A stretch of 64,000 bases of DNA from Bordetella petrii (GTDB lineage: Bacteria > Pseudomonadota > Gammaproteobacteria > Burkholderiales > Burkholderiaceae_B), in assembly GCA_017745595.1 (NCBI GenBank), contig WMBV01000027.1:28302-92301 (forward strand), given 5' to 3'. The translations under genes were made by a program, and so were the position numbers. Every line of letters starts with the position of its first letter. The stretch's first letter is position 1. Below, piece by piece: positions 18,419 to 28,026 of this stretch. Below the pieces are notes generated by a model. It saw only the letters and a list, made by a program, of their open reading frames with translations, ran no database searches and was not told where the DNA came from.

Positions 18419-19144
18419 TCAGGCCGGGGCGGCGGCGGGCGCGTCGAGCGCGCGCCAGACGCAATGGCCGCCCACGGACTTGTCCAGGCTGGCCAGGTAG
18501 TCTTCGTGCTCGGCCAGTTCGTCGGCCGAGGCCGGCACCACCTGCAACACCGTTGCGTCGAACGCCTCCAGCGCCAGGCCACCGCCCCCGCCCTGCGTGC
18601 CGTCGTCCACGTCGATCAGCAGCGCGTCTTGCCCGCGCGTCATGGCCAGCCAGACCTCGGCCAGCAATTGCGAGTCGAGCAAGGCGCCGTGCAGCGTACG
18701 ATGCGCGTTGGAAATGCCATGCCGGTCGCACAGGGCGTCCAGCGAATTGCGCTTGCCCGGGTACAGCGTGCGCGCGTGCAGCAGCGAATCGGTGATCTGG
18801 GCGCAATGCTGGGCCATGTCGCCGCGGCCGATCTTGGCCAGTTCGGCATTGAAGAACTTCACGTCGAACGAGGCATTGTGCGCGATGAGTTCGGCGTCCT
18901 GGATGAACTCCAGGAATTGGCCGGCAACCTCGCCGAAGCGCGGCTTGTCGGCCAGGAATTCGGTGGTGAGCCCGTGCACCGCCAGTGCTTCCGGGTCGCT
19001 GTCGCGGTCCGGGTTCAGGTACAGGTGCAGGTGGTTGCCGGTGACGACGCGGTTGACGATCTCGACGCAGCCGATTTCGACAATGCGATGGCCCTGCGCG
19101 GGGTCCAGTCCGGTGGTTTCAGTATCGAAAATGATTTGGCGCAT
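18419..19144 (-). CDS. dnaQ: DNA polymerase III epsilon subunit (3'-5' proofreading exonuclease)
   Basis: The 241-residue proofreading subunit of the replicative polymerase core. DEDDh exonuclease motifs: Exo I FDTETTGL (Asp7, Glu9), Exo II HNASFDVKFF and Exo III HGALLDSQLL with the upstream His. The C-terminal tail should bind the alpha subunit. The start codon lies 6 bases after the stop of the RND pump gene, so it may be co-transcribed with the pump. In many relatives dnaQ lies next to rnhA; here the pump genes separate the two. Confidence 0.96.
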   Translation of the reverse strand: MRQIIFDTETTGLDPAQGHRIVEIGCVEIVNRVVTGNHLHLYLNPDRDSDPEALAVHGLTTEFLADKPRFGEVAGQFLEFIQDAELIAHNASFDVKFFNAELAKIGRGDMAQHCAQITDSLLHARTLYPGKRNSLDALCDRHGISNAHRTLHGALLDSQLLAEVWLAMTRGQDALLIDVDDGTQGGGGGLALEAFDATVLQVVPASADELAEHEDYLASLDKSVGGHCVWRALDAPAAAPA

Positions 19145-19150
19145 GGCAGG

Positions 19151-22100
19151 CTATTTGGTAACAGGGGGCGTGCCGTGGGGCGCGGCATGGCCGGCGTCCG
19201 GGGCGGCGTGGCCGGGCTTGCGGCGCGCCACCGCGATCAGCGTATAGGCCACCGGCACCACGAACAAAGTCAATAGTGTACCCAGCATCAGCCCGCCCAC
19301 CAGCACCCAGCCGATCTGCTGGCGCGATTCGGCGCCCGCGCCATGCGATATCGCCAGCGGCAGCGTACCCAGCACCATGGCGCCGGTAGTCATCAAGATC
19401 GGGCGCAGCCGCAGCACGCTGGCCTCGACCACGGCCTCGACGATGTCGCGCCCCTCGTCGCGCAACTGGTTGGCGAATTCCACGATCAGAATGCCGTGCT
19501 TCGTGATCAGCCCCACCAGGGTGATGAGGCCGATCTGGCTGTAGATGGACAAGGTGCCGCCGCTGGCCCACAGCGCCAGCAGCGCGCCGGTCATGGACAG
19601 CGGCACCGACAGCATGATGATGAGGGGGTTGCGCCAGCTTTCGAACTGCGCGGCCATGACCAGGTAAATGAAGGCCAGCGCCATGGCGAACACCAGATAG
19701 ATACTGCCCGACGAGTCGCGGAACTCGCGGGCCTGGCCGTCGAGGTCGGTGACCACGGTGTGCGGCAGCACCCGGCGCGCCACGTCGTGCATGTGGTCCA
19801 GCACTTCGCCCAGCGCGTAGCCGGGCGCCACCGCGGCCTCGACCTTGACGGCCCGCAGGCGGTTGAAGTGGTTGAGCGACTGCGGCGACACGCTTTCGTG
19901 CACCGCCAGCAGGTTGTCCAATTGCACCATGCTGCCGTCGCGGGTCCGCACGTAAATGCCCGAGATGTCGGCCGGATTGGCACGGTCGCGCGGCAGCACC
20001 TGCACGATCACGTCGTATTGCTCGCCCTGGTCTTTGAAGCGGGTGACCTGGCGGCCGCCCAGCATCGATTCCAGGGTGCGGCCGACCACGTCCACGCCCG
20101 CCCCCACGTCGGCCATCTTGTCGCGGTCGACCTGCACGCGCAGTTCCGGGGTGTTCAGCCGCAGGTCGGTGTCCAGATTCTGCAGGCCCGGATAGTCGCG
20201 CAGTTCGTTCAGGAACACGTTGACCATCTTGGCCAGCTCGGGATACGACGCCTGGCTCATGATCACGAATTCCACCGGCTTGGATCGCGCCGACTGGCCC
20301 AGCGACGGCGGATTGGTGGGAAACGCCTTGACTCCGGGCAGCCCGGCGAACTTGGGCTGCAGTTCGCGGGCGATGTCCTGCTGTTTGCGGTCGCGCTCTT
20401 CCCAGGGCTTCAGGCGCAGGATGGCGGTGGCGTCGCTGACCGTGGGATAGCCCACCGACACCTGGTTGGCCTCGGCCTCGGGAATCTGGTTGTAGAACTG
20501 CTCGATCTCGAGCATGCTTTCCAGGGTGTAGTTCAGGGTGGCGCCTTCGGGTGCGCTGACCGTGCCGAAGATCACGCCGCGGTCTTCGACCGGCGCCAGT
20601 TCGCTCTTGACCACCGCGAACAGCACGCCGCTGGCGCTCGCCACCAGCAGGCCCGCCACCACCACCACGGCGCGATGGCGCAGCGCCAGCCCCAGGACCC
20701 GCCGGTAGCCGCGGCCCAGCCCTTCCAGCCAGCCTTCCACCAGGTTGTACCAGCGGTTGTGGCGCGGCTGGTGGCGCAGCAGCACCGAGCACATCATGGG
20801 GGTCAGCGTCAGCGCCACGAAGCCGGACACCAGCACGGCGCCCGCCAGCGTCAGCGCGAATTCGATGAACAGGCGCCCGGTGCGCCCCGTGGCGAAGGCC
20901 AGCGGCGCATACACCGTAACCAGCGTCAGGGTCATGGCCACTACCGCGAAACCGATTTCCTTGGACCCCTGGAACGCCGCCTGGCGAGGCGGCATGCCAT
21001 CTTCGACGTGGCGGAAAATGTTCTCGAGCACCACGATGGCGTCGTCCACCACCAGGCCGATGGCCAGCACCATCGCCAGCAGCGTCAGCGTGTTGACCGA
21101 GAAGCCGAACAGGTACATCAGCCCGCACGCGCCGATCAGCGACACGGGAATGGTCACGATGGGAATGATGCTGGCGCGCAAGTTGCGCAGGAAAAAGAAG
21201 ATCACCAGCACCACCAGCACGATGGCTTCGCCGATGGTGCGGAACACCGACTGGATCGAGCGCTCGATGAACACCGACGAATCGTAGGCGATGTTCAGCT
21301 TCATGCCGGCCGGCAGGGTTTCATTGAGCTGGGCGACTTCGGCCCGCACCGCCTTGGACAGGTCCAGCGGGTTGGCGGTGGACTGGCGCGTCAGGCCGAT
21401 ATTGATGGCCGGCCGGCCATTGAAGCGCGACAGGATACGGTCGTCGGCCGCGCCGATCTCGACCTTGGCCACGTCGCCCAGCCGCACCGGGTAGCCCTTT
21501 ACGTTGGCGACCACGATATTGGAGAATTGCTCCGGCGTTTGCAGGTCGGTGGACGACACCACCGAAAACTCGCGGTCGCGCGACTCGATCCGGCCGGCGG
21601 GAATTTCCACGTTCTGGCTGGCCAGCGCGGTTTCGACGTCTTGCACTGTCAGGCTGTAGGCGGCCAGCTTGTCGCGGTCGACGTAGATGCGCATGGACGG
21701 CAGCCGTTCGCCGTAGACGCGCACCTCGGCCGCGCCCGGCAGCACCGACAGCCGCGTCTTGATATAGCGGTTGATGTAGTCGGACGTCTGAATGGCCGAC
21801 AGCGAACCGGATTCGACCGCGATATAGATGATGGGCAGCGCATCGGCCTCGACCTTGCCGATGATGGGCTCGTCGATTTCGTCGGGCAGGTAGCGGCGCG
21901 CCCGCGAGACCTTGTCGCGCACCTCGGCCGCCGCGGCGTCCGGGTCGCGCGACAGGTCGAACTTGATGTTGATCTGGCTGCGCTCGGTGCGGCTGCGCGA
22001 GGTCATGACGTTCACGCCCTCGATGCCGGCCAGTTGGTCTTCGAGCGGCTTGGTGACCTGCGATTCGATGACCTCGGGCGAGGCGCCCTTGTAGGTGGTG

Positions 22101-22243
22101 TTGACCGAGACGATGGGCTCGTCGATATTGGGATATTCGCGCACCGTCAGGCGCGAATAGGAAATCAGGCCGACCAGCACGATGATGAGCGACAGCACCG
22201 ATGCGAACACCGGCCGCTTGATGCAGATCTCGGACAGGATCAT
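19151..22243 (-). CDS. RND multidrug efflux permease (HAE1/AcrB family)
   Basis: A 1030-residue inner-membrane proton-drug antiporter of the usual length. It starts with SEICIKRPVFASVLS, has two large periplasmic loops, and carries the transmembrane-4 proton-relay pair in GLVVDDAIVVLENIFRHVE. It forms a tripartite pump with the adaptor encoded just upstream (4-base overlap) and an outer-membrane factor not encoded here. No local TetR regulator is present, so control is not evident. Close to the MexF/MdtB-like branch; the drug spectrum cannot be read. Confidence 0.95.
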   Translation of the reverse strand: MILSEICIKRPVFASVLSLIIVLVGLISYSRLTVREYPNIDEPIVSVNTTYKGASPEVIESQVTKPLEDQLAGIEGVNVMTSRSRTERSQINIKFDLSRDPDAAAAEVRDKVSRARRYLPDEIDEPIIGKVEADALPIIYIAVESGSLSAIQTSDYINRYIKTRLSVLPGAAEVRVYGERLPSMRIYVDRDKLAAYSLTVQDVETALASQNVEIPAGRIESRDREFSVVSSTDLQTPEQFSNIVVANVKGYPVRLGDVAKVEIGAADDRILSRFNGRPAINIGLTRQSTANPLDLSKAVRAEVAQLNETLPAGMKLNIAYDSSVFIERSIQSVFRTIGEAIVLVVLVIFFFLRNLRASIIPIVTIPVSLIGACGLMYLFGFSVNTLTLLAMVLAIGLVVDDAIVVLENIFRHVEDGMPPRQAAFQGSKEIGFAVVAMTLTLVTVYAPLAFATGRTGRLFIEFALTLAGAVLVSGFVALTLTPMMCSVLLRHQPRHNRWYNLVEGWLEGLGRGYRRVLGLALRHRAVVVVAGLLVASASGVLFAVVKSELAPVEDRGVIFGTVSAPEGATLNYTLESMLEIEQFYNQIPEAEANQVSVGYPTVSDATAILRLKPWEERDRKQQDIARELQPKFAGLPGVKAFPTNPPSLGQSARSKPVEFVIMSQASYPELAKMVNVFLNELRDYPGLQNLDTDLRLNTPELRVQVDRDKMADVGAGVDVVGRTLESMLGGRQVTRFKDQGEQYDVIVQVLPRDRANPADISGIYVRTRDGSMVQLDNLLAVHESVSPQSLNHFNRLRAVKVEAAVAPGYALGEVLDHMHDVARRVLPHTVVTDLDGQAREFRDSSGSIYLVFAMALAFIYLVMAAQFESWRNPLIIMLSVPLSMTGALLALWASGGTLSIYSQIGLITLVGLITKHGILIVEFANQLRDEGRDIVEAVVEASVLRLRPILMTTGAMVLGTLPLAISHGAGAESRQQIGWVLVGGLMLGTLLTLFVVPVAYTLIAVARRKPGHAAPDAGHAAPHGTPPVTK

Positions 22244-23355
22244 GACCGTTCCGCCGGCGCCGGCCCGACCGTGGCGGCCGGCACGATTTCGACCGGCGCG
22301 CCGTCGGTCAGGCGCTGGAAGCCCGCCACCACGACCTGGTCGCCGGCGGCCACGCCGGTCAGGATCTCGACCTTGCCGTCGCGGCGCTCACCCAGGGTGA
22401 CCTCGGCGCGGTGGGCCCGGCCCTCGCGCACGTTGAACACATATTGCGTCTGCCCCGACGGCGCCAGCGCCGCCTCGGGCACCGCCAGCACCTGGTCGGC
22501 GCCGAACAGCAGCTGGACCCGCGCGAACATGCCGGGGCGCAGCCGCGCATCGGGATTGGGCACCGTGGCGCGCAGCAAGATCGAGCGCCCGCCCGCGTCC
22601 ACCAGCGGACTGACCGCGTACACCTGCCCCTGGCGCTCTTCGCCCGGCAAGGCGTCGAGCCGCACGGTCAGGGACTGGCCCATCTTGACCTTGCCGAAAT
22701 ACATTTCGGGCACGCGGAAATCCACCTTCAGCGGATCGATGGCTTCGAGCGGGGCCAGGTCTTGCCCCTGGTCGACGTAATCGCCCACCGAAATGCTGCG
22801 CAGCCCGGCTATGCCCGCAAACGGCGCGCGGATGGTCATCTTGTCGAGCCGCGCCTGGGCCAGCGCGGCGGCCGCCTGCTGCACCTTGAGATTGCTGGCG
22901 GCCTCGTCGCGCGCCTGCTGGCTGACGAAGCCACGCCCCTGCAGGTCGACGGCGCGCCGGTAGTGGCTCTGGGCCAGGGCCAGGTTGGCGCGCGCCTGGT
23001 CGAGCTCGGCGCGCGGCACGGAATCGTCCAGCCGGATCAGTACCTGGCCCTGCTGGACGGGCTGGCCTTCCTGGAAATCGATATGCTGGATGCGCCCGGC
23101 GACTTCCGGACGCAGCACCACGGATTCGTCGGAACGCAGGCTGCCCACCGCCGAAATGCCGCGGGTGAAGGTCAGTTGCTGCACCTTGGCGGTTTCCACC
23201 CGGATGGACGCTGGGGGCTTGGCGGCGGGCGCGGCGGCCGTGGCGGCGGATGAATCGGCGGACGAGGCCGCCAGCCAGCGCGGCGCCCAGAACCCCAGGG
23301 CTGCGCCCGCGGCGAGCCCGGCCGCGACCGCGGCCAGCAGAACAGCTTTTTTCAT
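22240..23355 (-). CDS. RND efflux periplasmic adaptor (membrane fusion protein)
   Basis: A 371-residue adaptor that bridges the RND permease and an outer-membrane channel. An N-terminal hydrophobic anchor (residues 3-22, ending LGFWAPRW) is followed by an Ala-rich linker, a lipoyl-like domain (SVVLRPEVAGRIQHIDFQEG), an alpha-hairpin with coiled-coil character (residues about 110-160), and beta-barrel and membrane-proximal domains. It overlaps the permease gene by an ATGA junction. No lipobox cysteine is present, so it is held by its signal anchor. Confidence 0.93.
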   Translation of the reverse strand: MKKAVLLAAVAAGLAAGAALGFWAPRWLAASSADSSAATAAAPAAKPPASIRVETAKVQQLTFTRGISAVGSLRSDESVVLRPEVAGRIQHIDFQEGQPVQQGQVLIRLDDSVPRAELDQARANLALAQSHYRRAVDLQGRGFVSQQARDEAASNLKVQQAAAALAQARLDKMTIRAPFAGIAGLRSISVGDYVDQGQDLAPLEAIDPLKVDFRVPEMYFGKVKMGQSLTVRLDALPGEERQGQVYAVSPLVDAGGRSILLRATVPNPDARLRPGMFARVQLLFGADQVLAVPEAALAPSGQTQYVFNVREGRAHRAEVTLGERRDGKVEILTGVAAGDQVVVAGFQRLTDGAPVEIVPAATVGPAPAERS

Positions 23356-23537
23356 GCGAATTGGTGGCAGTGCATAGGGACGCCCGGCCGTGGCATCGCC
23401 CCCTACACAACAGAATCAAGAACGTGGCTTGGCACTGTAGCACTAGCTCTTACATACTGGCACAAATACCTGTTCCACGGGGTTACCGGAAGGGCCGCTT
23501 ACCGGGTATTCCCCAGTGTGCGGGTGTCTAAGCGTGC

Positions 23538-23625
23538 AGGTGTCTGACTCCCGCAAGGGTGTCAGACACCGACAACCAGACCTTCTGTACGCAACGGTGT
23601 CAGGCACTGCGGAGCCTGACGCCTG
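23538..23625. repeat. REP-like palindrome cluster 1 (between RND adaptor and rnhA)
   Basis: One full type-A unit at 23538-23571 (arms GGTGTCTGAC / GTCAGACACC) and one degenerate type-B unit at 23595-23625 (GTCAGGC / GCCTGAC arms). The last unit ends 12 bases beyond the rnhA stop codon. The rest of the 282-base intergenic stretch shows no gene; the region next to the adaptor start should hold its promoter. Confidence 0.85.
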
Positions 23626-23637
23626 ATACCCCCGCTC

Positions 23638-24105
23638 CTACCGCGGCCGCAGGCTCTCGACGCCGAGGTTGGCCAGGGCGTCGGCGCGTTCGTTGCCGGG
23701 GTCGCCGGCATGGCCTCGCACCCAGCGCCAGGCCACCTGGTGGCGCGCCACTTGTTCGTCCAGGGCCTGCCACAATTCGGCGTTCTTCACCGGCTTCTTG
23801 TCGGCCGTCAGCCAGCCACGGCGCTTCCAGTTGGCCAGCCACTCGGTCATGCCCTTCATGACGTACTGCGAGTCGGTATGGATAAGCACCCGGCACGGGC
23901 GCTTGAGCGTGCGCAGGCCTTCGATGACGGCCAGCAGTTCCATGCGGTTGTTGGTGGTGCGGGCCTCGCCGCCGTGCAGGGTTTTTTCGTGGGCGCCGGC
24001 GCGCATCAGCACGCCCCAGCCCCCCGGTCCCGGATTGCCTTTGCAAGCGCCGTCGGTCCACATTTCGACCTGCTGGCCGCCTTCATTACTGTCTGTTTGC
24101 ATCAT
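23638..24105 (-). CDS. rnhA: Ribonuclease HI
   Basis: A 155-residue enzyme that cleaves the RNA strand of RNA-DNA hybrids. All four carboxylates are present: Asp18 (WTDGAC), Glu56 (RMELLAV), Asp78 (HTDSQYV) and Asp142 (NERADALAN); the flexible-loop His is His132 (RGHAG). Two consecutive ATG codons could start it; the first is used. It follows the methyltransferase gene on the same strand, part of the conserved gloB / methyltransferase / rnhA / dnaQ neighbourhood. Confidence 0.97.
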   Translation of the reverse strand: MMQTDSNEGGQQVEMWTDGACKGNPGPGGWGVLMRAGAHEKTLHGGEARTTNNRMELLAVIEGLRTLKRPCRVLIHTDSQYVMKGMTEWLANWKRRGWLTADKKPVKNAELWQALDEQVARHQVAWRWVRGHAGDPGNERADALANLGVESLRPR

Positions 24106-24150
24106 TCTTGGTGTGTAGCGGACATGCCGGCGCGGCGCGCCGGCGTGTCC

Positions 24151-24924
24151 TCAGGTTTTACCCGGCCCGGCCTGGCGGTTGACCGCCACCGAGGCCGCGC
24201 GGGCGCGTTTGCGCCGCGATTGCTTCCAGGCCGGGCCGATCAGGCGCATTCTGGCTACGCGCTTGACGGCCGACACGACATATACCGCGCCGCCCACCCC
24301 CCACCAGCGCCGGCCGTAGGTTTCCATGAAATGCCAGCGCCGCAGCCATTTTTCGGTGCGGCAGGCCGGCGTGTAGCAGCCGAAGCGGCCGGGTTCGACA
24401 TCGAACGACAGCAGCTTCAGCCAGTCTTTCAGGCGCGGCAAGGATACCTGAGCCGACGGCGGCAGCGGCAGCCACTGCTCCATGGCGGGCATGCGGTTGC
24501 GCGCGCCCCAGAGGCTCCAGGGGTTGAAGCCCGAAATCACCAGGCGGCCTTCCGGCACCAGCACGCGCTCGGCCTCGCGCAGCACCTGGTGCGGGGCGTC
24601 GGTGCATTCGAAGGCGTGCGGCAGCACCAGCAGGTCGACGCTTTGCGATTCGAACGGCAGCGCGTCGGGACGCGCCACCACGCAGCCCTGCCACTGCGCC
24701 GCCTGTTCGGGCGCGGGCATCTGCGTGCCCACCCAGCCCTTGAAGGGCATGCGGTTGGCCTGCAGCAAATTGATGTCGGCCAAGCCGGCCTGCCAGGCGT
24801 AATATCCGAAGACATCCGCCACCATGGCGTCGAACTGCGCGCGCTCCCAGGCCAGGACATATTCGCCCGGGGGTGTCTGGAACCATTCGGCCAGTTCTAC
24901 AATCGGCGGAGTTTCTTCGGTCAA
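24151..24924 (-). CDS. Class I SAM-dependent methyltransferase
   Basis: A protein of about 257 residues with a truncated methyltransferase type 11 core: ALPFESQSVDLLVLPHAFE (post-II to strand 4) and LREAERVLVPEGRLVISGFN. The start is a problem. No ATG lies near the N-terminus. A TTG at 24924 has AGGAAC six bases upstream and gives a protein starting TEETPPIVELAEWF; a TTG at 24948 would overlap gloB. It is divergent from gloB by 15 bases, a conserved beta-proteobacterial pairing. Substrate unknown. The C-terminus is Arg/Lys-rich. Confidence 0.8.
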   Translation of the reverse strand: MTEETPPIVELAEWFQTPPGEYVLAWERAQFDAMVADVFGYYAWQAGLADINLLQANRMPFKGWVGTQMPAPEQAAQWQGCVVARPDALPFESQSVDLLVLPHAFECTDAPHQVLREAERVLVPEGRLVISGFNPWSLWGARNRMPAMEQWLPLPPSAQVSLPRLKDWLKLLSFDVEPGRFGCYTPACRTEKWLRRWHFMETYGRRWWGVGGAVYVVSAVKRVARMRLIGPAWKQSRRKRARAASVAVNRQAGPGKT

Positions 24925-24939
24925 GGTGACGTTCCTGAA

Positions 24940-25752
24940 ATGATGCAAGCCATGCCTGCCCTGGGTGGCGGCGACGCCCTCGTGCCGCTGCCGGCCTTTT
25001 CCGACAACTATATATGGGCCATTGTGCGCGATGGCCAGGCCGCCGTGGTCGACCCGGGCCAGGCCGGCCCGGTGCTCGAGCTGCTCGAGCAGCGCGGGCT
25101 GCAGTTGCGCGCCATTCTACTCACCCATCATCACGGCGACCATGTCGGCGGCGTGCTGGAATTGCTGCGGCATGCGCGGGCCACCGTCTACGGCCCGGCG
25201 CACGAACGCCTGCCGCACTGCGACATACGCCTGGCCGAGGGCGACCGCGTGGCCCTGCCCGAACTGGACCTGGACCTGTCGGTGCTCGACGTGCCCGGCC
25301 ACACGGCCGGCCACATCGCGTATCATGGCCGGGCCGCCGGGCTGCAACCGCTGCTGTTCTGCGGCGATACGCTGTTCGCCGGCGGCTGCGGCAGGCTGTT
25401 CGAAGGCACCCCGGCGCAGATGCACGCATCGCTGCAGAAATTCACCGCTTTACCGGCCGATACACAGGTTTGCTGCGCACACGAGTACACTCTAGCCAAC
25501 TTGCGCTGGGCCATGGCGGTCGAACCCGCCAACCGCACCCTGCAACAGTGGTATCAGCGGGCCAGGCAGTTGCGCGAGCAAGATCGTCCCACCCTGCCGT
25601 CCACGTTGCGGCTGGAGCAAGACACCAATCCGTTCTTGCGTACCCGGCAAGCCGATGTCGCCCAGGCTGCCGCGGTCCAGGCCGGACGTGTTCTTGACAC
25701 GCCTGTAGCCGTGTTTGCCGCCCTGCGCGAATGGAAGAACGATTTCAAGTGA
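24940..25752 (+). CDS. gloB: Hydroxyacylglutathione hydrolase (glyoxalase II)
   Basis: A 270-residue metallo-beta-lactamase-fold enzyme that hydrolyses S-lactoylglutathione to lactate and glutathione, the second step of methylglyoxal detoxification in the cytosol. Metal motif THHHGDH at residues 62-68, further ligands in VPGHTAGHI and FCGDTLFAGGCGRLFEG, and the glyoxalase-II C-terminal domain with NPFLRT. Two adjacent ATG codons and a third slightly later are possible starts; the first is used. mltD begins 10 bases after its stop, so the two are likely co-transcribed. Confidence 0.95.
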   Translation: MMQAMPALGGGDALVPLPAFSDNYIWAIVRDGQAAVVDPGQAGPVLELLEQRGLQLRAILLTHHHGDHVGGVLELLRHARATVYGPAHERLPHCDIRLAEGDRVALPELDLDLSVLDVPGHTAGHIAYHGRAAGLQPLLFCGDTLFAGGCGRLFEGTPAQMHASLQKFTALPADTQVCCAHEYTLANLRWAMAVEPANRTLQQWYQRARQLREQDRPTLPSTLRLEQDTNPFLRTRQADVAQAAAVQAGRVLDTPVAVFAALREWKNDFK

Positions 25753-25762
25753 CAATCCGCCG

Positions 25763-27142
25763 ATGACCCTGTTCCGACTCCTGCTACCCCTTGTTCTCGC
25801 CCTGCTCGCCGGCTGCGCCGGCACCACGCGCCAACCGGTACAGGCGGTCGACACTGCCAGACAGGGCTACGTCGCCAAAGACACTTCGCGCACCATCGAT
25901 CTCACCAACCCGCCCGTCGATGCCTGGGACCGCATCCGGCGCGGCTTCGCGATTCCCAACCTGAATACCGAGCTGGCCCAGGAATGGACCGACTACTACG
26001 CCGCGCACCCCGAATCGGTGCAGCGCATGGCCGAACGCGCCGGCAAGTATCTGTACTTCATTGTCGATGAAATCAACCGGCGCGGCCTGCCCACCGAACT
26101 GGCCCTGCTGCCCTTCGTCGAAAGCGCGTACAACCCCACCGCGCTGTCGCGCTCGCAGGCCTCGGGCCTGTGGCAGTTCGTGCCGGCCACCGGCCAGTAC
26201 TTCAACCTGAAGCAAGACTGGTGGCGCGACGAACGCCGCGATCCCATCGCATCCACCTACGCCGCGCTCGACTACCTGGAAAAACTGTTCGAAATGCAGG
26301 GCGACTGGTACCTGGCCCTGGCCTCGTACAACTGGGGCGAAGGCTCGGTGCAGCGGGCCATTGCCAAGAACGAGACCGCCAACCGGCCGTCGGACTACCT
26401 GTCGCTCGACATGCCTGAAGAAACGCGCAATTACGTGCCGAAGCTGCAAGCCATCAAGAACATCATCGCCAATCCCCGCAAGTACGCGGTGGTGCTGCCG
26501 CCGGTCGAAAATTCGCCGTATTTCGCCATGGTACGCAAGAGCCGCGACATCGATCTCGAAGTCGCGGCCCGGCTGGCCGAAATGCCGCTGGAAGAATTCA
26601 AGGCCCTGAATCCCTCGTTCAACCGCCCGCTGATCCGCGGCGAGCACCAGCCCACGCTGCTGCTGCCCACCGACCGGGTCGAGACGTTCAACGCCAACCT
26701 GCTGGCCTACAAGGGCGACCTGAGCTCCTGGAAAGTCTATAAGCCGCGCCGCGGCGAATCGTACGCGGCCATCGCCAAGCGCTTCGGCGTCTCGGAAGCC
26801 GCGCTGCGGCGCGCCAACGACGTGTCCAGCCGCCGCAAGGTGGCCAGCGGCAGCACCTTGCTGGTGCCCAGCGGCGGCCAGGCCGCCGGCGTACAGCTGG
26901 CCTCGCTGGAAACGCCGCCGGGCGCGCTCGATACGGCACCTTCGCGCGCCGCGCCCGTGACCCGCAGCAGCCGCCGCCCCAACGTGCGCACCCACAAGGT
27001 ACGGGCCGGCGATACCCTGTTCGGCCTGGCCAAGCGCTACGGCACGTCGGTGGATACCTTGCGCGCGCTCAATAATCTGAAGAGCAACAACCTTAAAATC
27101 GGCGCCCAATTACGCATTCCAGGCACCGGCGCCCGCGGCTGA
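25763..27142 (+). CDS. mltD: Membrane-bound lytic murein transglycosylase D with LysM repeats
   Basis: A 459-residue lipoprotein: signal peptide with lipobox LLAGC (Cys about residue 18), a soluble-lytic-transglycosylase domain whose catalytic Glu is in LPFVESAYNP and whose fold motif is SGLWQFVPATG, and two C-terminal LysM peptidoglycan-binding repeats (about residues 325-365 and 410-455, the last with HKVRAGDTLFGLAKRYGTS). It cuts glycan strands with anhydromuramyl ends. The start is the ATG before TLFRLLLP; the longer frame is rejected. A perfect terminator hairpin follows. Confidence 0.95.
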   Translation: MTLFRLLLPLVLALLAGCAGTTRQPVQAVDTARQGYVAKDTSRTIDLTNPPVDAWDRIRRGFAIPNLNTELAQEWTDYYAAHPESVQRMAERAGKYLYFIVDEINRRGLPTELALLPFVESAYNPTALSRSQASGLWQFVPATGQYFNLKQDWWRDERRDPIASTYAALDYLEKLFEMQGDWYLALASYNWGEGSVQRAIAKNETANRPSDYLSLDMPEETRNYVPKLQAIKNIIANPRKYAVVLPPVENSPYFAMVRKSRDIDLEVAARLAEMPLEEFKALNPSFNRPLIRGEHQPTLLLPTDRVETFNANLLAYKGDLSSWKVYKPRRGESYAAIAKRFGVSEAALRRANDVSSRRKVASGSTLLVPSGGQAAGVQLASLETPPGALDTAPSRAAPVTRSSRRPNVRTHKVRAGDTLFGLAKRYGTSVDTLRALNNLKSNNLKIGAQLRIPGTGARG

Positions 27143-27147
27143 CCGCC

Positions 27148-27181
27148 GGGCCGCCCCGGCTGCCGGCAGCCGGGGCGGCCC
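27148..27181. terminator. Terminator after mltD
   Basis: A perfect 34-base palindrome: GGGCCGCCCCGGCTGCC is followed directly by its complement. It starts 5 bases after the mltD stop codon, and TAAAAT, a possible -10 for fabI, lies 9 bases further on. A short T-run is lacking, but stem strength and position fit a terminator. Confidence 0.7.
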
Positions 27182-27232
27182 GATACCCTCTAAAATAGCC
27201 GCCTTCCGTACGGAATTCTAAGGACACGACAC

Positions 27233-28018
27233 ATGGGTTTTCTCGCTGGCAAGCGCATCCTGGTCACCGGGGTGCTTTCCAACCGTTCCATCGCCTATGG
27301 CATCGCCCAAGCCTGCCACCAGCAAGGCGCCGAACTGGCCTTCACCTATGTGGGCGACCGCTTCAAAGACCGCGTCAGCGAGTTCGCCGCCGAATTCGGC
27401 AGCGATATCGTGCTGCCCTGTGACGTCGCCGAAGACAGCCAGATCGAAGCCGCGTTCAGCGAACTCGGCCAGCGCTGGGACGGCCTCGACGGCCTGGTGC
27501 ATTCCATCGGCTTTGCGCCGCGCGAAGCCATTGCCGGCAACTTCCTCGACGGCCTGTCGCGCGAAAACTTCCGTATCGCCCATGACATCTCGGCCTACAG
27601 CTTCCCGGCCATGGCCAAGGCGGCGCTGCCCCTGATGGAAGGCCGCAAGGCCTCGGTGCTGACCCTGACCTACCTGGGCGCCGAACGCGTCGTACCCAAC
27701 TACAACACCATGGGCCTGGCCAAGGCCTCGCTCGAAGCCAGCGTGCGTTACCTGGCCTCGGCGCTGGGCCCGCGCGGCATCCGCGCCAACGGCATTTCGG
27801 CCGGCCCCATCAAGACGCTGGCCGCCAGCGGCATCAAAGACTTTTCAGTCATCCTGAAATTCGTCGAAACCCACGCCCCGCTGCGCCGCAACGTCACCAT
27901 CGAAGAAGTCGGCAACGTGGCGGCCTTCCTGCTGTCGGACCTGGCCACCGGCGTCACCGGCGAAATCACCCACGTCGATTCGGGCTTCTCGACCGTCACC
28001 GCCGGCATGGAAGACTAG
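27233..28018 (+). CDS. fabI: Enoyl-[acyl-carrier-protein] reductase [NADH]
   Basis: A 261-residue SDR-fold enzyme, the last reductase of each fatty-acid elongation cycle. The modified Rossmann motif [13 protein letters not shown] (residues 13-25), active-site Tyr157 and Lys164 (YNTMGLAK), Tyr147, and Gly93 of the triclosan-sensitive site (SIGFAP) are all present. An AAGGA-type ribosome site precedes the ATG, and a candidate TAAAAT -10 lies at 27191. It stands alone after the mltD terminator; a REP-like unit begins 9 bases after its stop. Confidence 0.97.
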   Translation: MGFLAGKRILVTGVLSNRSIAYGIAQACHQQGAELAFTYVGDRFKDRVSEFAAEFGSDIVLPCDVAEDSQIEAAFSELGQRWDGLDGLVHSIGFAPREAIAGNFLDGLSRENFRIAHDISAYSFPAMAKAALPLMEGRKASVLTLTYLGAERVVPNYNTMGLAKASLEASVRYLASALGPRGIRANGISAGPIKTLAASGIKDFSVILKFVETHAPLRRNVTIEEVGNVAAFLLSDLATGVTGEITHVDSGFSTVTAGMED

Positions 28019-28026
28019 CCGCGCGA

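Noticed and set aside
19343..22780. An 1145-codon plus-strand frame opposite the RND genes
   Set aside because: Antisense shadow; low-complexity translation. The minus-strand permease and adaptor are certain.
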